DNA of 64,000 bases, from positions 248,001-312,000 of the forward strand of contig NZ_OZ253573.1 in NCBI RefSeq assembly GCF_965262965.1, given 5' to 3'. Source of the stretch: Poriferisodalis sp965262965 (lineage in GTDB: Bacteria; Actinomycetota; Acidimicrobiia; Acidimicrobiales; Poriferisodalaceae). Shown piece after piece: positions 25,306-34,544 of this stretch (the first letter of the stretch is position 1; every line of letters starts with the position of its first letter). The notes under the pieces were generated by a model. That model saw only the letters and a list, made by a program, of their open reading frames with translations, had not been told where the DNA came from and did not search any database. Position numbers and translations under genes: made by a program.

Positions 25306-26277
25306 TTAGTTGCAGGAGCCGCTGTCGCTGACGCCGCGTTCGCTGTAGCACAGGGGCGTGGCAAAGACGCCCTGCAGCGTGAATGTCTGTGGTTCGGCGT
25401 CCGTGTCGTCATCTCCCGACGAGCCACCGCTCGAGGTAGCGGTGATCAGCAATCGGTAGCCTCGAAGCGAATCGTCGGGCAGGCCCACGACGTCGATGAT
25501 GATCCTGGCGACTCCGCCGGATTCGCCCGGTGCCCCGCTGACTGCAACGTCCGACGGCGGCTCTTCGGACTTGAAAACCCCGGCGATTGTGTTGCCAAGC
25601 CCGGTCAGCGTTGACGACGTCGGTGTTCTGCCGAGTTGGCTCGTGACCTCGTCGGTCACATTGAGGCGGATATCGGGCGACAGCGGAGCGAGATAGGCGC
25701 CGCTCGCCCAGCCGAAGATCGGGCCGGCTTGGATCTCGAGCCACGTGGTTGTCGACAAGTCGCGGCTGCGGCCCGTCGCGGTGAGGCCGTCGACGCCCAG
25801 CGACGCGACAACCTCGTCAGCGCCGGGGTCGCGGACCTGCAGCACCCCGTCGCCCTGTCCGCCGATCCGCAGATTCAGCGTGGCGACGATTGCGCCGTTG
25901 GGCGCATCACGGACATTAAGCAGGCTGTTGTGCCTCACGCCGACGACACCTAGCTGCGTACCGGCTGCGGGTCCGAATTCCGACGGCTCGCCGGGCAAAT
26001 CGTTCGCCGTGTCGGTTGTCGCAATGGTCGAGGTGGGTGCCAGCGTCGTCTCCGGTGCGGCGGTCACGACGGGGACGGTCCCGGAAACAGTCAGCGTGTT
26101 CGACGCAGTGGTCGGAACGGGCCGGGCGATGATCGCTGAGGTCGTGCCCGGCGCCACGGTCGTGACGTCGGCTTGAGCCGGTGCCGGATCGTTGTCGTCG
26201 CGCAGAGAGACAAACAGCGCGAGCACCGCAATCACTAACGCGGCACCCGCTACTCCGGTCGCGAAGTTGTTGGTCAT
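25306..26277 (-). CDS. Membrane-anchored protein with SH3-like domain
   Basis: A 323-residue protein with one N-terminal membrane segment (NFATGVAGAALVIAVLALFV) and then an extracellular Thr/Pro/Ala linker. A bacterial SH3-like domain follows (VVGVRHNSLLNVRDAPNGAI, WLEIQAGPIFGWASGAYLAP), then a beta-rich C-terminal domain ending with a conserved-looking CYSERGVSDSGSCN cysteine pair. SH3b domains commonly bind cell-wall peptides, so a wall-associated role is plausible but unproven. ATG 26277 is chosen over an upstream frame because it directly precedes the membrane helix and has GGGGGTG nine bases before it. Confidence 0.7.
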   Translation of the reverse strand: MTNNFATGVAGAALVIAVLALFVSLRDDNDPAPAQADVTTVAPGTTSAIIARPVPTTASNTLTVSGTVPVVTAAPETTLAPTSTIATTDTANDLPGEPSEFGPAAGTQLGVVGVRHNSLLNVRDAPNGAIVATLNLRIGGQGDGVLQVRDPGADEVVASLGVDGLTATGRSRDLSTTTWLEIQAGPIFGWASGAYLAPLSPDIRLNVTDEVTSQLGRTPTSSTLTGLGNTIAGVFKSEEPPSDVAVSGAPGESGGVARIIIDVVGLPDDSLRGYRLLITATSSGGSSGDDDTDAEPQTFTLQGVFATPLCYSERGVSDSGSCN

Positions 26278-26442
26278 CGCAGCCGCACCCCCTGTGCATG
26301 TGCTGACCGTGTGGCCAAGCGCGACAGTACCCAGAGAACCACAGAGTTGGCGTCTCGGACGGGCACTCTCCACCAGACGCGTCGATTTCTGCGCTGTTGC
26401 GGCACAGTCGGGGCGATCCGGGCACGCAGTAGCGTCGCCTGT

Positions 26443-26901
26443 GTGATCTCCGAGATCCGGTCGTTACCCCGCTCTGTGTGGCCGCGTGCGCTCCTGTACA
26501 GCGCAATAGCGGCGACGCTGATTGCGGTGCCGTCGGACCTCATCGACACGCCGATCTTCAGCCGGCCCGTTGCGGTGCGCTGGCTCGACTACGTGATCCT
26601 GGCGATCACTGCAGCACTGATTGGGCTGATCTTGGCAATCCGACCGGTGCCGGGCGCAGCGCAAGCCGCCGTCGAACGCCAGGGCACCACAACCATATGG
26701 GGCGGCTTCGTTTCGTTCCTTGCCGTGGGCTGCCCCGTTTGCAACCAGGCAGTGGTCGCGCTCGTCGGCGTCTCGGGGGCGTTGTCGTGGTGGACGCCGG
26801 TGCAGCCCGTTGTCGGCATGGCGGCCGTCGCCCTGTTGGTGTGGACGCTGCGCAAGCGCCTCAACGCCTACCGCCTCGCCGCCTGCCCATTGCCGGCCTG
26901 A
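26443..26901 (+). CDS. Small membrane protein with a GCPVCN motif
   Basis: A 152-residue membrane protein with about four hydrophobic segments (ALLYSAIAATLIAVPSDL, VILAITAALIGLILAI, GGFVSFLAVGCPVCNQAVVA and GMAAVALLVWTLR). The CPVC pair at the start of a membrane helix resembles a thiol redox or metal site, and a similar CPxC placement is seen in other uncharacterised membrane proteins. The start is probably GTG 26443. It is divergent from the SH3-domain gene. Function is not assigned. Confidence 0.6.
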   Translation: MISEIRSLPRSVWPRALLYSAIAATLIAVPSDLIDTPIFSRPVAVRWLDYVILAITAALIGLILAIRPVPGAAQAAVERQGTTTIWGGFVSFLAVGCPVCNQAVVALVGVSGALSWWTPVQPVVGMAAVALLVWTLRKRLNAYRLAACPLPA

Positions 26902-26945
26902 GCGCAGGGCATCGGGTGCAATCGGGTCCAGCTCACGGCCCTGGG

Positions 26946-27560
26946 TCAGATGGGCGGGGCGAGGGCGGCTCGGATTCGGTGCCGGGTGATCCACAGGCGC
27001 AACAGCACCAGCGCCGCCAGCCCGGCCGCGGTCGATCCGTAGACCATGATCGGCCCCTTGGCGACAAGGACTCCGTAGAACCCCCACAAGATGCCCTCGG
27101 ACGCGACGAGCATCCACGTCAGCGGGGACACGCCAACGGGCGCATGCGACCGCCACACAGCGAACACTGACGGTCCGAGGTACAGCCCGTTGGACAATCC
27201 CAGCACCGTGCCCAGCACTGTCCAACCAGCGCACAGCTGGATCGCCACCGACGCCGCGCCCACCGCGAGGCCCAGCAGGATGCCGATGCGCACGTCGGCA
27301 CCGTTGCGGTACAGCAGGAACAGCACTAGGCCGTAGCTGGCGGCGCCGGCCAGCACTGCGGGAATCGTGTACCAGAGCTGTTCCGCCACGACGTAGGCGA
27401 TCCAGCCGACGTTGATGGCCGTTCCGATCGCGGCCCAAGCGGGCGACGTGCCCTCGATGCGCCTGATCCGCAGAAGCCGCAGGACCTGGGGCACGATTTG
27501 GACGAACGTCACGGCCGAGGCCGCGACAACCACCACGAGTTCGATCTGGGTCTGGTTCAC
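26946..27560 (-). CDS. PQ-loop (SemiSWEET-like) membrane protein
   Basis: A 204-residue protein with about seven membrane helices and two PQ-loop-type repeats (TFVQIVPQVLRLLRIRRIEG and a second, more degenerate half around LGLSNGLYLGPSVFAVW). The family includes sugar and amino-acid facilitators. The size fits an internally duplicated SemiSWEET. GTG 27560 starts right before the first helix. It converges with the CPVC membrane protein gene, 44 nt apart. Confidence 0.7.
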   Translation of the reverse strand: MNQTQIELVVVVAASAVTFVQIVPQVLRLLRIRRIEGTSPAWAAIGTAINVGWIAYVVAEQLWYTIPAVLAGAASYGLVLFLLYRNGADVRIGILLGLAVGAASVAIQLCAGWTVLGTVLGLSNGLYLGPSVFAVWRSHAPVGVSPLTWMLVASEGILWGFYGVLVAKGPIMVYGSTAAGLAALVLLRLWITRHRIRAALAPPI

Positions 27561-27770
27561 AGAAGGCCACGCAGGCGGGCGTCGTCGTGTTCGGGGATGA
27601 ACTGGATTTTGCAGCGGTCGACAATCGCCACCACCGCAGAGCATGTCACAGCGATGTCGGTTACTGCGCGGGTGCGCCTTCCTTCTTCCCAGCAGGGCTG
27701 TGTGGGTCCATTGATCGCTGGATGTGGGCCTGCGAGACTGCGGCCGCGGACGATCGGGAACGGGCGAGCA

Positions 27771-29393
27771 GTGATCGATGACCTCAGAGAGGGCTATCGC
27801 CGCGCCGGGTGGTGGAGCGGGCAGAGCCTGATCGATCGCTTCGAGTCGTACGTCGTCGAGGCGCCCGACGAGTTGGCTCTCGTCAGTGGCGCCGACGTCG
27901 TGTCGCGTGGCGAGCTGTGGCGATTGGCGGGCGAGGCCGCCGAGCAGATCCGCGGTGTCGTCGGTCCCGGCAGGCATGTCGTGGTGATCGTCGCGCCCAA
28001 TTGCTCGGCTTGGTGCGTGCTGTTCTTGGGTGCGTTGCGGGCCGGCCAGGTTCCCGCTACGCCCCCGGTCACCACGACCGCGGCCCATCTGCGCCACATC
28101 TTCGACTTGATCGAGCCGGCCCTCGTCGTATGGGCGCCACAAGGCCGCAAGTCAGTGGGTGAAGCGGTCGCCGAAGCCGCGTGCGGGGCAGCGGGGAACA
28201 TTGCCGTGGCGGCTGCCACGGCCGACGGAACCGACTTGACGGTGTCCGGTCCTGCCTGCGGTTCGCCTCGGAGCGTCGACGTTCCCGAGGCCACCGCCCA
28301 TCTCATGTTCACATCGAGCACGACCGGCCCTCCGAAGGCGGTCAGTCACAGCGAAGACTCCCTGGGCACGCTCAACCGGCAGTTCGCCGAGCGCTTCGGG
28401 CTCAGCCATCGCACACCCGTGTTCATGCCGTCACCGCTCGGGCACAGCGTCGGCGCCATTCACGGTGCCCGGCTCGCAGCGTTCCTTGGCGCGCCGCTCA
28501 TTCTCCAAGACGAATGGGACGCCTGCATCGCTCTCGATCTCGTGGACCGTCACAGCGCAGCCTTCACTGCCGCTGCGACACCCTTTCTGATCGATCTGGC
28601 CGATGCGCCATGGCGCGGCGCCGAGGCGAAGCTGGCACCGCTTCGCAGTTTCCTGTGCGGTGGGGCCCAAGTCCCGCCCGTTCTGATCCGGCGCTGTCGT
28701 ACGGAGTTCCCGCACACCTTCGTTACGCCCCTGTGGGGCATGACCGAAGGCGGTCTCACCACATGTGTGGCCGACTCGACCCTCGGCCAGGTTGAGAACA
28801 CCGTCGGTGTGGGACTGCCGGCGCTGGAGCTGCGTGCTCTCGACGACGAGATGCAGCTGCAGGCTTCGGGTGCGGGCGAACTGGTCATGCGCGGACCGGG
28901 TGTCTTCAACGGCTACTACGGACAGTCCACGCTTTACTCCGAGCACATCATCGGTGATGGGTTCTTCCGCACTGGCGATCTGGCGCGCATCGAATCCGAC
29001 GGTTACGTGTCGATCATCGGTCGGGTCAAGGACTTGATCATCCGTGGCGCGGTGAACATCTCACCGGTCGAGACCGAGAATGCGATCGCCGCCCATCCTG
29101 GCGTGGTTGGCGTGGCCGTGATCGGGTGGCCCGACGAGCGCCTCGGCGAGCGCCTCTGCGCGGTCGTTGCGGCCAATGCCCGCCTCGACCTTGACGATCT
29201 CATCGCCTTTTGCGCCGTGCAGGGGCTGGCCAGACGGTTCTGGCCCGAGCGGCTGGTGCAGGTTGATCGCTTCCCGCGCACTGCCGGAGGCAAGATTCGC
29301 AAACAGCAGCTCCGCGACGAGCTCGTCAGCTCCGCCGCTGTCGAGGCGGCGGACGGGGTCGGCGCGGGTTCAGAACCGGGGGTGGGCCGGTGA
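27771..29393 (+). CDS. Acyl-CoA synthetase/AMP-dependent ligase
   Basis: A 540-residue ANL-superfamily enzyme that would activate a carboxylic acid to its CoA thioester via an acyl-adenylate. Motifs in order are the P-loop MFTSSTTGPPKAVSHS (Ser in place of the usual Gly) and the A5 motif TPLWGMTEGG. FRTGDLARIESDGY and IGRVKDLIIRGAVNI follow, and the C-terminal catalytic lysine is in PRTAGGKIRKQQL. It is the first gene of a five-gene set with 4-8 bp overlaps, so activation is probably step one of a short acid-degradation pathway. The start is GTG 27771. Confidence 0.88.
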   Translation: MIDDLREGYRRAGWWSGQSLIDRFESYVVEAPDELALVSGADVVSRGELWRLAGEAAEQIRGVVGPGRHVVVIVAPNCSAWCVLFLGALRAGQVPATPPVTTTAAHLRHIFDLIEPALVVWAPQGRKSVGEAVAEAACGAAGNIAVAAATADGTDLTVSGPACGSPRSVDVPEATAHLMFTSSTTGPPKAVSHSEDSLGTLNRQFAERFGLSHRTPVFMPSPLGHSVGAIHGARLAAFLGAPLILQDEWDACIALDLVDRHSAAFTAAATPFLIDLADAPWRGAEAKLAPLRSFLCGGAQVPPVLIRRCRTEFPHTFVTPLWGMTEGGLTTCVADSTLGQVENTVGVGLPALELRALDDEMQLQASGAGELVMRGPGVFNGYYGQSTLYSEHIIGDGFFRTGDLARIESDGYVSIIGRVKDLIIRGAVNISPVETENAIAAHPGVVGVAVIGWPDERLGERLCAVVAANARLDLDDLIAFCAVQGLARRFWPERLVQVDRFPRTAGGKIRKQQLRDELVSSAAVEAADGVGAGSEPGVGR

Positions 29394-30184
29394 ACACGGT
29401 CAAGCTGGGCGACATCATGGTCAACTACCGCCGGCGCGGCTCGGGACCGCCGGTGGTGCTGCTTCATGGGCTGGCTGAGGACCATTGCTCCTGGGACGCT
29501 GTCGTCGGCTATCTCGGCGCGTTCACCACCTACGCGGTGGATCTGCGGGGACATGGCCGAACAACCCCAGGCCAGGGTGCGGGCACTTTGTCGCAGCTGA
29601 GCGAGGATCTGGCGGCGTTCTTGCGCGACGTGACCGGGCCGGCCGCCGTCGTCGGCTATTCGCTCGGCGGCACCATCGGGCTCAAGGCCGCCACCGACGA
29701 AGAAACTCTGGTCCGCCATCTGGTCGTGGTCGCCACATCTTCGGTGGTCGGCGGGTCCGCAGCGGAGTTCTTCGGGGGCCGCATCGCCCAGCTCGAAGCC
29801 GAAGACTGGGGCGGATTCGCTTCCGGTCTGCGAGACGACACGTCCAAGCAACTGGTCACCGCAGCAGATCTCGACGGCGTGGCCGCGCTCCGGTTGGCCG
29901 CGGTCGGCGATGGGCGCGGCTACATCAACGCTGCCCGGGCGATGATCGAGATTCGCTCGGAGCCGCTGAATCCGCTGCTGGGCCAGATCGAGGTTCCCAC
30001 CGACGTCGTCGGGGCTGACGGCGATGTGTTCTGCCCGCGCCGCGGGTCTGACATCATCATCGAAGCGGTGGATAATAGCCAATATCACGAGGTGGCCGGC
30101 GCCGGCCACCTTCTGTCGGTCGACCAGCCTGACGCGTACGGCAAACTGCTCGCTCGGCTCTTGAGCGAACCGATTCCGCCATGA
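29390..30184 (+). CDS. Alpha/beta hydrolase
   Basis: A 264-residue alpha/beta-hydrolase. VVLLHGLAEDHCSW holds the oxyanion-hole strand and VVGYSLGGTIGLKA the Ser nucleophile elbow. An Asp is plausible at GADGDVFCP and the His is in VAGAGHLLSVDQP. GTG 29390 overlaps the ligase stop (GTGA), showing coupled translation. In this operon it could hydrolyse a ring-cleavage product, ester or thioester. The substrate cannot be told. Confidence 0.85.
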   Translation: MNTVKLGDIMVNYRRRGSGPPVVLLHGLAEDHCSWDAVVGYLGAFTTYAVDLRGHGRTTPGQGAGTLSQLSEDLAAFLRDVTGPAAVVGYSLGGTIGLKAATDEETLVRHLVVVATSSVVGGSAAEFFGGRIAQLEAEDWGGFASGLRDDTSKQLVTAADLDGVAALRLAAVGDGRGYINAARAMIEIRSEPLNPLLGQIEVPTDVVGADGDVFCPRRGSDIIIEAVDNSQYHEVAGAGHLLSVDQPDAYGKLLARLLSEPIPP

Positions 30185-31194
30185 CGCACCGCTATGGCAT
30201 CTCAGTGGGAGTGAGCCCTCGCGAGCCTCTCCACCGCGCGGCTGAACTGGCCCGAGCCGTCGACGAACATGGCTTCGAGGCGTTGTGGTACATCGACTTT
30301 CAGCTTGGAATGAAGGACGTGTACGCCGCCATGAACCTGGCTGCGCTGTCGACACGGAACGTGCTCATCGGCGCTGGCGTGACGAATCTCCTCACCCGCC
30401 ACCCCACGGTCACTGCCAATGCCACCGTCGCACTCGACGAGCTCTCCAACGGTCGGGCAGTGCTGGGCCTCGGCGCAGGCTGGTCGGCCGTGCTCGGCGC
30501 CGGCGGATCACCGTCGAAGCTCGCAGAGCTGCGGACGGGAATCGAAGAGTTTCGGCAAATGTTCAGTGGCCAGACGTCCGATCTCTACGGCACCGAGATT
30601 CGGCTGGCCGCCGCCAAAAGGCAGATTCCCATCTATCTCGCGGTCTCGCAGCCCGCGATGCTGCGGTTGGCAGGCGAAGTCTGCGACGGCGCTGTGCTGA
30701 TGGGCGCCGCCGACGTGGAGTTCTGCTCATGGCAGCTCGACTACATCCACCAAGGGCTGGAGGCCGCCGGTCGCGACCGCTCGGAGTTGACTGTCGACTT
30801 GTTCGTCACCATGTCCGTCGGCGACGACCCCGCGACTGCTCTCGACGACGTGAGGGCGTGGGCCACGAGCCAGGCGGCCACGTTCCATCCTTGGAAGCGG
30901 ATGCCGCCTGCGTGGGAGAGATTCCGTCCCGAATTCGCTCGGGCCGCGGCCGCATACGGCCTCGTCGACCACCTCTCGCTCCAGGCGGAGCACAGCCAGA
31001 TCGTCTCGGACGAATTCACCCGGTCCGTGGCGTTGGCAGGCAATCTCGACGCGTGTATCGACCGGCTCCGCCAACTCTGGGAGCTTGACATTGACCGGAT
31101 CACGTTCGCATTGCTGTCGGGGGGGCGCGAGCAGCGCTTGTCTTACCTGGCGGACACGGTGATCGGCGCGGTCGAAGCACAAGGAGCGAACTGA
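30181..31194 (+). CDS. Luciferase-like flavin/F420-dependent oxidoreductase
   Basis: A complete 337-residue LLM-class oxidoreductase. It has the N-terminal YGISVGVSPREPLHRAAELA strand-helix and ALWYIDFQLGMKDVYAA. VLIGAGVTNLLTRHPTVTAN and GRAVLGLGAGWSAVL form the phosphate/flavin-binding barrel edge, and RQIPIYLAVSQP-like residues follow (here KRQIPIYLAVSQP). The ATG overlaps the hydrolase stop (ATGA). Unlike the deleted family member at 2381-3262, all barrel strands are present. Whether FMN or F420 is used cannot be told. Confidence 0.87.
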   Translation: MTHRYGISVGVSPREPLHRAAELARAVDEHGFEALWYIDFQLGMKDVYAAMNLAALSTRNVLIGAGVTNLLTRHPTVTANATVALDELSNGRAVLGLGAGWSAVLGAGGSPSKLAELRTGIEEFRQMFSGQTSDLYGTEIRLAAAKRQIPIYLAVSQPAMLRLAGEVCDGAVLMGAADVEFCSWQLDYIHQGLEAAGRDRSELTVDLFVTMSVGDDPATALDDVRAWATSQAATFHPWKRMPPAWERFRPEFARAAAAYGLVDHLSLQAEHSQIVSDEFTRSVALAGNLDACIDRLRQLWELDIDRITFALLSGGREQRLSYLADTVIGAVEAQGAN

Positions 31195-31955
31195 TGGCGA
31201 CAGGCCAAAGCGTGGCATTGGTAACCGCGGCAGCGGGTGCCGGCATCGGAGCGGCGGTGGCCAGACGCCTCGCCCATGACGGGCTGGACGTCGTTGTCAC
31301 TGACGCCCATGAGCGCCGGTGCCACGAGTTTGCCAGCGCCCTGGCCCACGAGGTCGGCCGCCCCACAAGCGCCTACCACCTTGACGTCACCGACCACGCG
31401 CAGGTGCGTGCGGTGATCTCAGAAGTCGTGGCCGAGCGGGGCGGTCTCGACGTACTGGTCAACAACGCGGGCTGGTCGAAAATCGAACCGGTGGCCGAGA
31501 TGTCGCTCGAGACGTGGCAGCAGTGCCTTGACGTCGATTTGACCGGCACGTTCGCCTGCATGCGTTACGCGCTCGCACCGATGATCGCCGGCGGCGGCGG
31601 CTCGATCATCAACATCTCGTCGATCGCGGCGTGGGAGATGTCGACCGAGCACGGCGCCGCCTACTCCGCCGCGAAAGCAGGCGTGCTGGCTTTGACCCGG
31701 GTCGCCGCTGCGGAGAACGGAGTCCACGGAGTGCGGGTCAACGCGGTGGCTCCCGGCCTGATCTACAACGACTTCCTTCGGAAGATCTACCCCGAGAAGT
31801 TCTTCAGTGACTACCTGTCCGACAAGGCGTTTCTGAGTCGCATAGGAGAGCCCGGCGATGTCGCGAGCATGGTCTCGTTCCTGGCATCGGACGAGGCGAG
31901 CTATGTGACGGGCGAAGTCTTCACGGTCTCGGGGGGCGTGTCCGCTCGTGGGTGA
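31194..31955 (+). CDS. Short-chain dehydrogenase/reductase
   Basis: A 253-residue classical SDR that oxidises or reduces an alcohol/ketone with NAD(P). The cofactor motif is VTAAAGAGIGAAVARRLA, the structural motif NNAG appears in VLVNNAGWSKIEP, the catalytic Ser is in IINISSIAAWEMS, and Tyr/Lys are in AAYSAAKAGVLAL. The C-terminal SYVTGEVFTVSGG matches family ends. The ATG overlaps the previous stop (TGATG). It is part of the catabolic operon from 27771. Confidence 0.9.
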   Translation: MATGQSVALVTAAAGAGIGAAVARRLAHDGLDVVVTDAHERRCHEFASALAHEVGRPTSAYHLDVTDHAQVRAVISEVVAERGGLDVLVNNAGWSKIEPVAEMSLETWQQCLDVDLTGTFACMRYALAPMIAGGGGSIINISSIAAWEMSTEHGAAYSAAKAGVLALTRVAAAENGVHGVRVNAVAPGLIYNDFLRKIYPEKFFSDYLSDKAFLSRIGEPGDVASMVSFLASDEASYVTGEVFTVSGGVSARG

Positions 31956-33620
31956 CGGGCACGCGTACGCCGCCCGCCACGTCGGACGCTCGGTTCCCAG
32001 GCGCGAAGACCGCGGCCCGCTCACAGGCCGGAGCCGGTACATCGCCGATGTGAAGATCGCCGGGATGGGAGAGGTTGCGTTCGTTCGCAGCACCGAAGCC
32101 CACGCCCGGATTGTCTCCATCGACATATCAGACGCTGCGGCCATCGACGGCGTGATTGCGGTGTTCACCGCGCAAGACCTCGCCGAGGTGGACGCCTTCC
32201 CTACTACATCGAATACATCGGCTCCGTGCGCCAGCGACCGCTGGCGCACGACAGGGTGCGCTACGTCGGCGCCCCATACGCGGCAGTGGTGGCGGTGGAC
32301 CGCTACGTCGCTGAGGACGCGGCCACCCTCGTGGCCGCCGGAGCGGAGTTTGAGCCGCTGCCGACGGAATGCTCACGGCGTGGTCTTCCACCCAGAGCCC
32401 CCACATCATGCGCACCACGATCGCATTGGCGCTCGGGATGGCCGAGGCGAAGGTGCGGGTGGTCCATCCCGCCATCGGTGGCGGCTTCGGCGTCAAGACC
32501 CACATCTATCCCGAGGACATGGTGGTTCCTTGGATCTCCCTCACGCTCGGCCAGCCCGTCCGTTGGATCGAGGACCGCATGGAGAACCTCGTGGCGTCAG
32601 TGCACGCCCGCGAGCAGCGCCACGACGTGGCTCTCGCCTACGACGATGACGGCACGATCCGAGCCGTGCGTTGCATGTCCACCCTCGATCTCGGCTCGGG
32701 TGAGATCGTCATTCCCGGCGTATCACCGGTCTTTGTCACCAACGTCTGCCTGAGCGGGAGCAATGACCTCGCCAACGTGGCGACGCGCACCGTCGCGGCG
32801 GTGACCGACAAGATTCCGTCAGGCGCCTACCGCGGCTTTGGAGTTCCCGAGAGCACGTTCGTGATGGAACGCATCATCGACCGGGTGGCCCGGCATACAG
32901 GTACCGACCGAGTGGAGCTGCGCCGCAGGATGCTGCTGCGTCCCGCGCAGTTGCCCTATGTCATGCACGGCGGCGGGCGCGTCGACTCCGGCGCGCACGC
33001 CGAGTGCTTCGAGCGGGCTTTGGAGGTGGCCGCACCAGCGCTGACACGGGCGCGATCAGCCCACGCCGACGATCCCGATGTGCGAGTCGGTGTCGGCTAC
33101 GCCAACTGCATAGAGCCGACCTCGCCGAGCTGCTTCCTCACGACCGGCCACTGGGCGGGCGGCGACGCGGCCACGGTGAGGGTCGACCCTGACGGCTCGG
33201 TGCGGATCGCAGCCGGGCGCAGCGCGATCGGCCAGGGCGCAGAGACCGCGGCCGCGCAGCTCGCGGCCGATGCGCTGGGCGTCTCGCCGGAGGGCGTCAC
33301 CGTCGTGCTGGGCGACACCGAGCGCTCTCCGTACGGCTTGGGCTCATGGGGAAGCCGTGGCCACCGCAGCCTGGGTCCGCACGGTGGACCTGCCCGACGG
33401 CATGGAAGCCGGCCTGGAGATGTCTGGCTATTTCCAGCCGGCGAACGTGGCGCACGAGCGCGATGGCGCCGGCAGGGTCAATTCGGCTGCGGGCTGGTCG
33501 AACGGCACGCACATCGGGATTGTCAGCGTGCGGATCAGCACCGGCGAAGTGGCCATCGAGGATTTCATCGTGTTTCACGACTGCGGCACCATCATCAACC
33601 CGGCGATCGTGGAGGGCTAG
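31948..33620 (+). pseudogene. Xanthine dehydrogenase/CoxL-type molybdopterin subunit, multiply damaged
   Basis: The start is coupled to the SDR (GTG 31948). The first frame gives the family N-terminus (VGRSVPRREDRGPLTGRSRY, YIADVKIAGMGEVAFVRS). The sense then shifts near 32200 to a frame with RYVGAPYAAVVAVDRYVAED. It shifts again near 32370 to a long frame with VHPAIGGGFGVKTHIYPEDM and IPSGAYRGFGVPE. After GSWGSRG about 90 residues are missing, and the last frame runs GYFQPANVAH to FHDCGTIINPAIVEG. Segments expected between these blocks are deleted. The stop TAG at 33618 is made from the IS630 target TA plus the first G of the IS. The usual C-terminal third of the domain, including the catalytic Glu region, is gone. 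Confidence 0.82.
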
Positions 33621-34532
33621 TGCTGTGTCCGTAAACGTTTGCGCGCTTTGGTCATGCGGCTGCTTTGGTGGGTCTGCCCCAGCGGTGTTGTTTTTCGGCG
33701 CGGGTTCTGGCTCGTTCGCGTCGTTGGGCTGCGAGCGGTTCGGGTGAGCGTTTGTTGGCGTTGCGCCAGCGCAGGCAGGCGTGCAGCGCGCGGGTGAGCA
33801 CGGTGTGGTCGGGGTGGTCGGAGTTGTTGAGCACGAATTCGCGCAGCGGCCCGAAGTGCGCTTCGATGGGGTTCGCCCATGAGCTGTAGGTCGGTGTGAA
33901 GCACAGCTCGACTTTGTTGCGCTTGGCCCATCTGGCGATGTCGGTGCGGTTGTGGGCGGACAGGTCGTCCAGGATCACATAGACCCAGCCGCCGTCAGGG
34001 CGCCGGGCGCGGATGACTCGGAGAGGATCCCGTGCAGCCGCTGCCGACCGACGCGCACCACCCGGGTCGGGTTGTCCGCCAGACACGCCGCCAGCTTGCG
34101 GACGCTGCACCGCGTGAACGGCTGGCCCAGCTTCTTTGGGCGGGTGCGGGCCGTCTCCACGATGAACGCATCATCGCCAGTCGTGATACGGCGACCACAG
34201 CCACCCGCCCACAAAGGGTCCAACAACGCCATCCCCGACTCGTCGAACCTGTGGACCATCTCGCGCACCCGGTCAGGCGACGCCGCCGCCAACTGCGCGA
34301 CCACCGCCACCGAGTTCCCGCCCGCCGACGCAAGGACCACCACCCCACACCGCCACCGCACATAAGACCCCGACGACTTGCCGGCACCGCGACGCACGAA
34401 CCGCCGCAACGCCCGGCCTTGTTCACGGGCCAACCGACAGACCCGAACACGCTCACTCATACCCCCGACCAAACCACAAACCACACCCCGCCACGCCGAC
34501 ACCAACCCGACGAACGTTTACGGACACAGCAC
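33620..34532 (-). mobile_element. IS630-family element, internally deleted
   Basis: A 913-bp element with perfect 20-bp terminal inverted repeats, GTGCTGTGTCCGTAAACGTT. It is flanked on both sides by TA (33618-33619 and 34533-34534), the target duplication typical of IS630/Tc1-type transposition. The clean ends suggest recent insertion. The internal transposase gene is broken, so any movement would need a helper in trans. It lies between the molybdopterin-enzyme remnant and trpD. Confidence 0.9.
33652..34460 (-). pseudogene. IS630-type transposase, middle deleted
   Basis: ATG 34460 opens the N-terminal helix-turn-helix half (MSERVRVCRLAREQGRALRR, VVAQLAAASPDRVREMVHRF, HGILSES). After about residue 135 the frame is lost. 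The C-terminal DDE half reappears in another frame (WVYVILDDLSAHNRTDIARW, LCFTPTYSSWANPIEAHFG), with the last two catalytic acids. The block around the first catalytic Asp is missing. It is probably not an active transposase. Confidence 0.8.
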
Positions 34533-34544
34533 TAGTCTCGGCTC

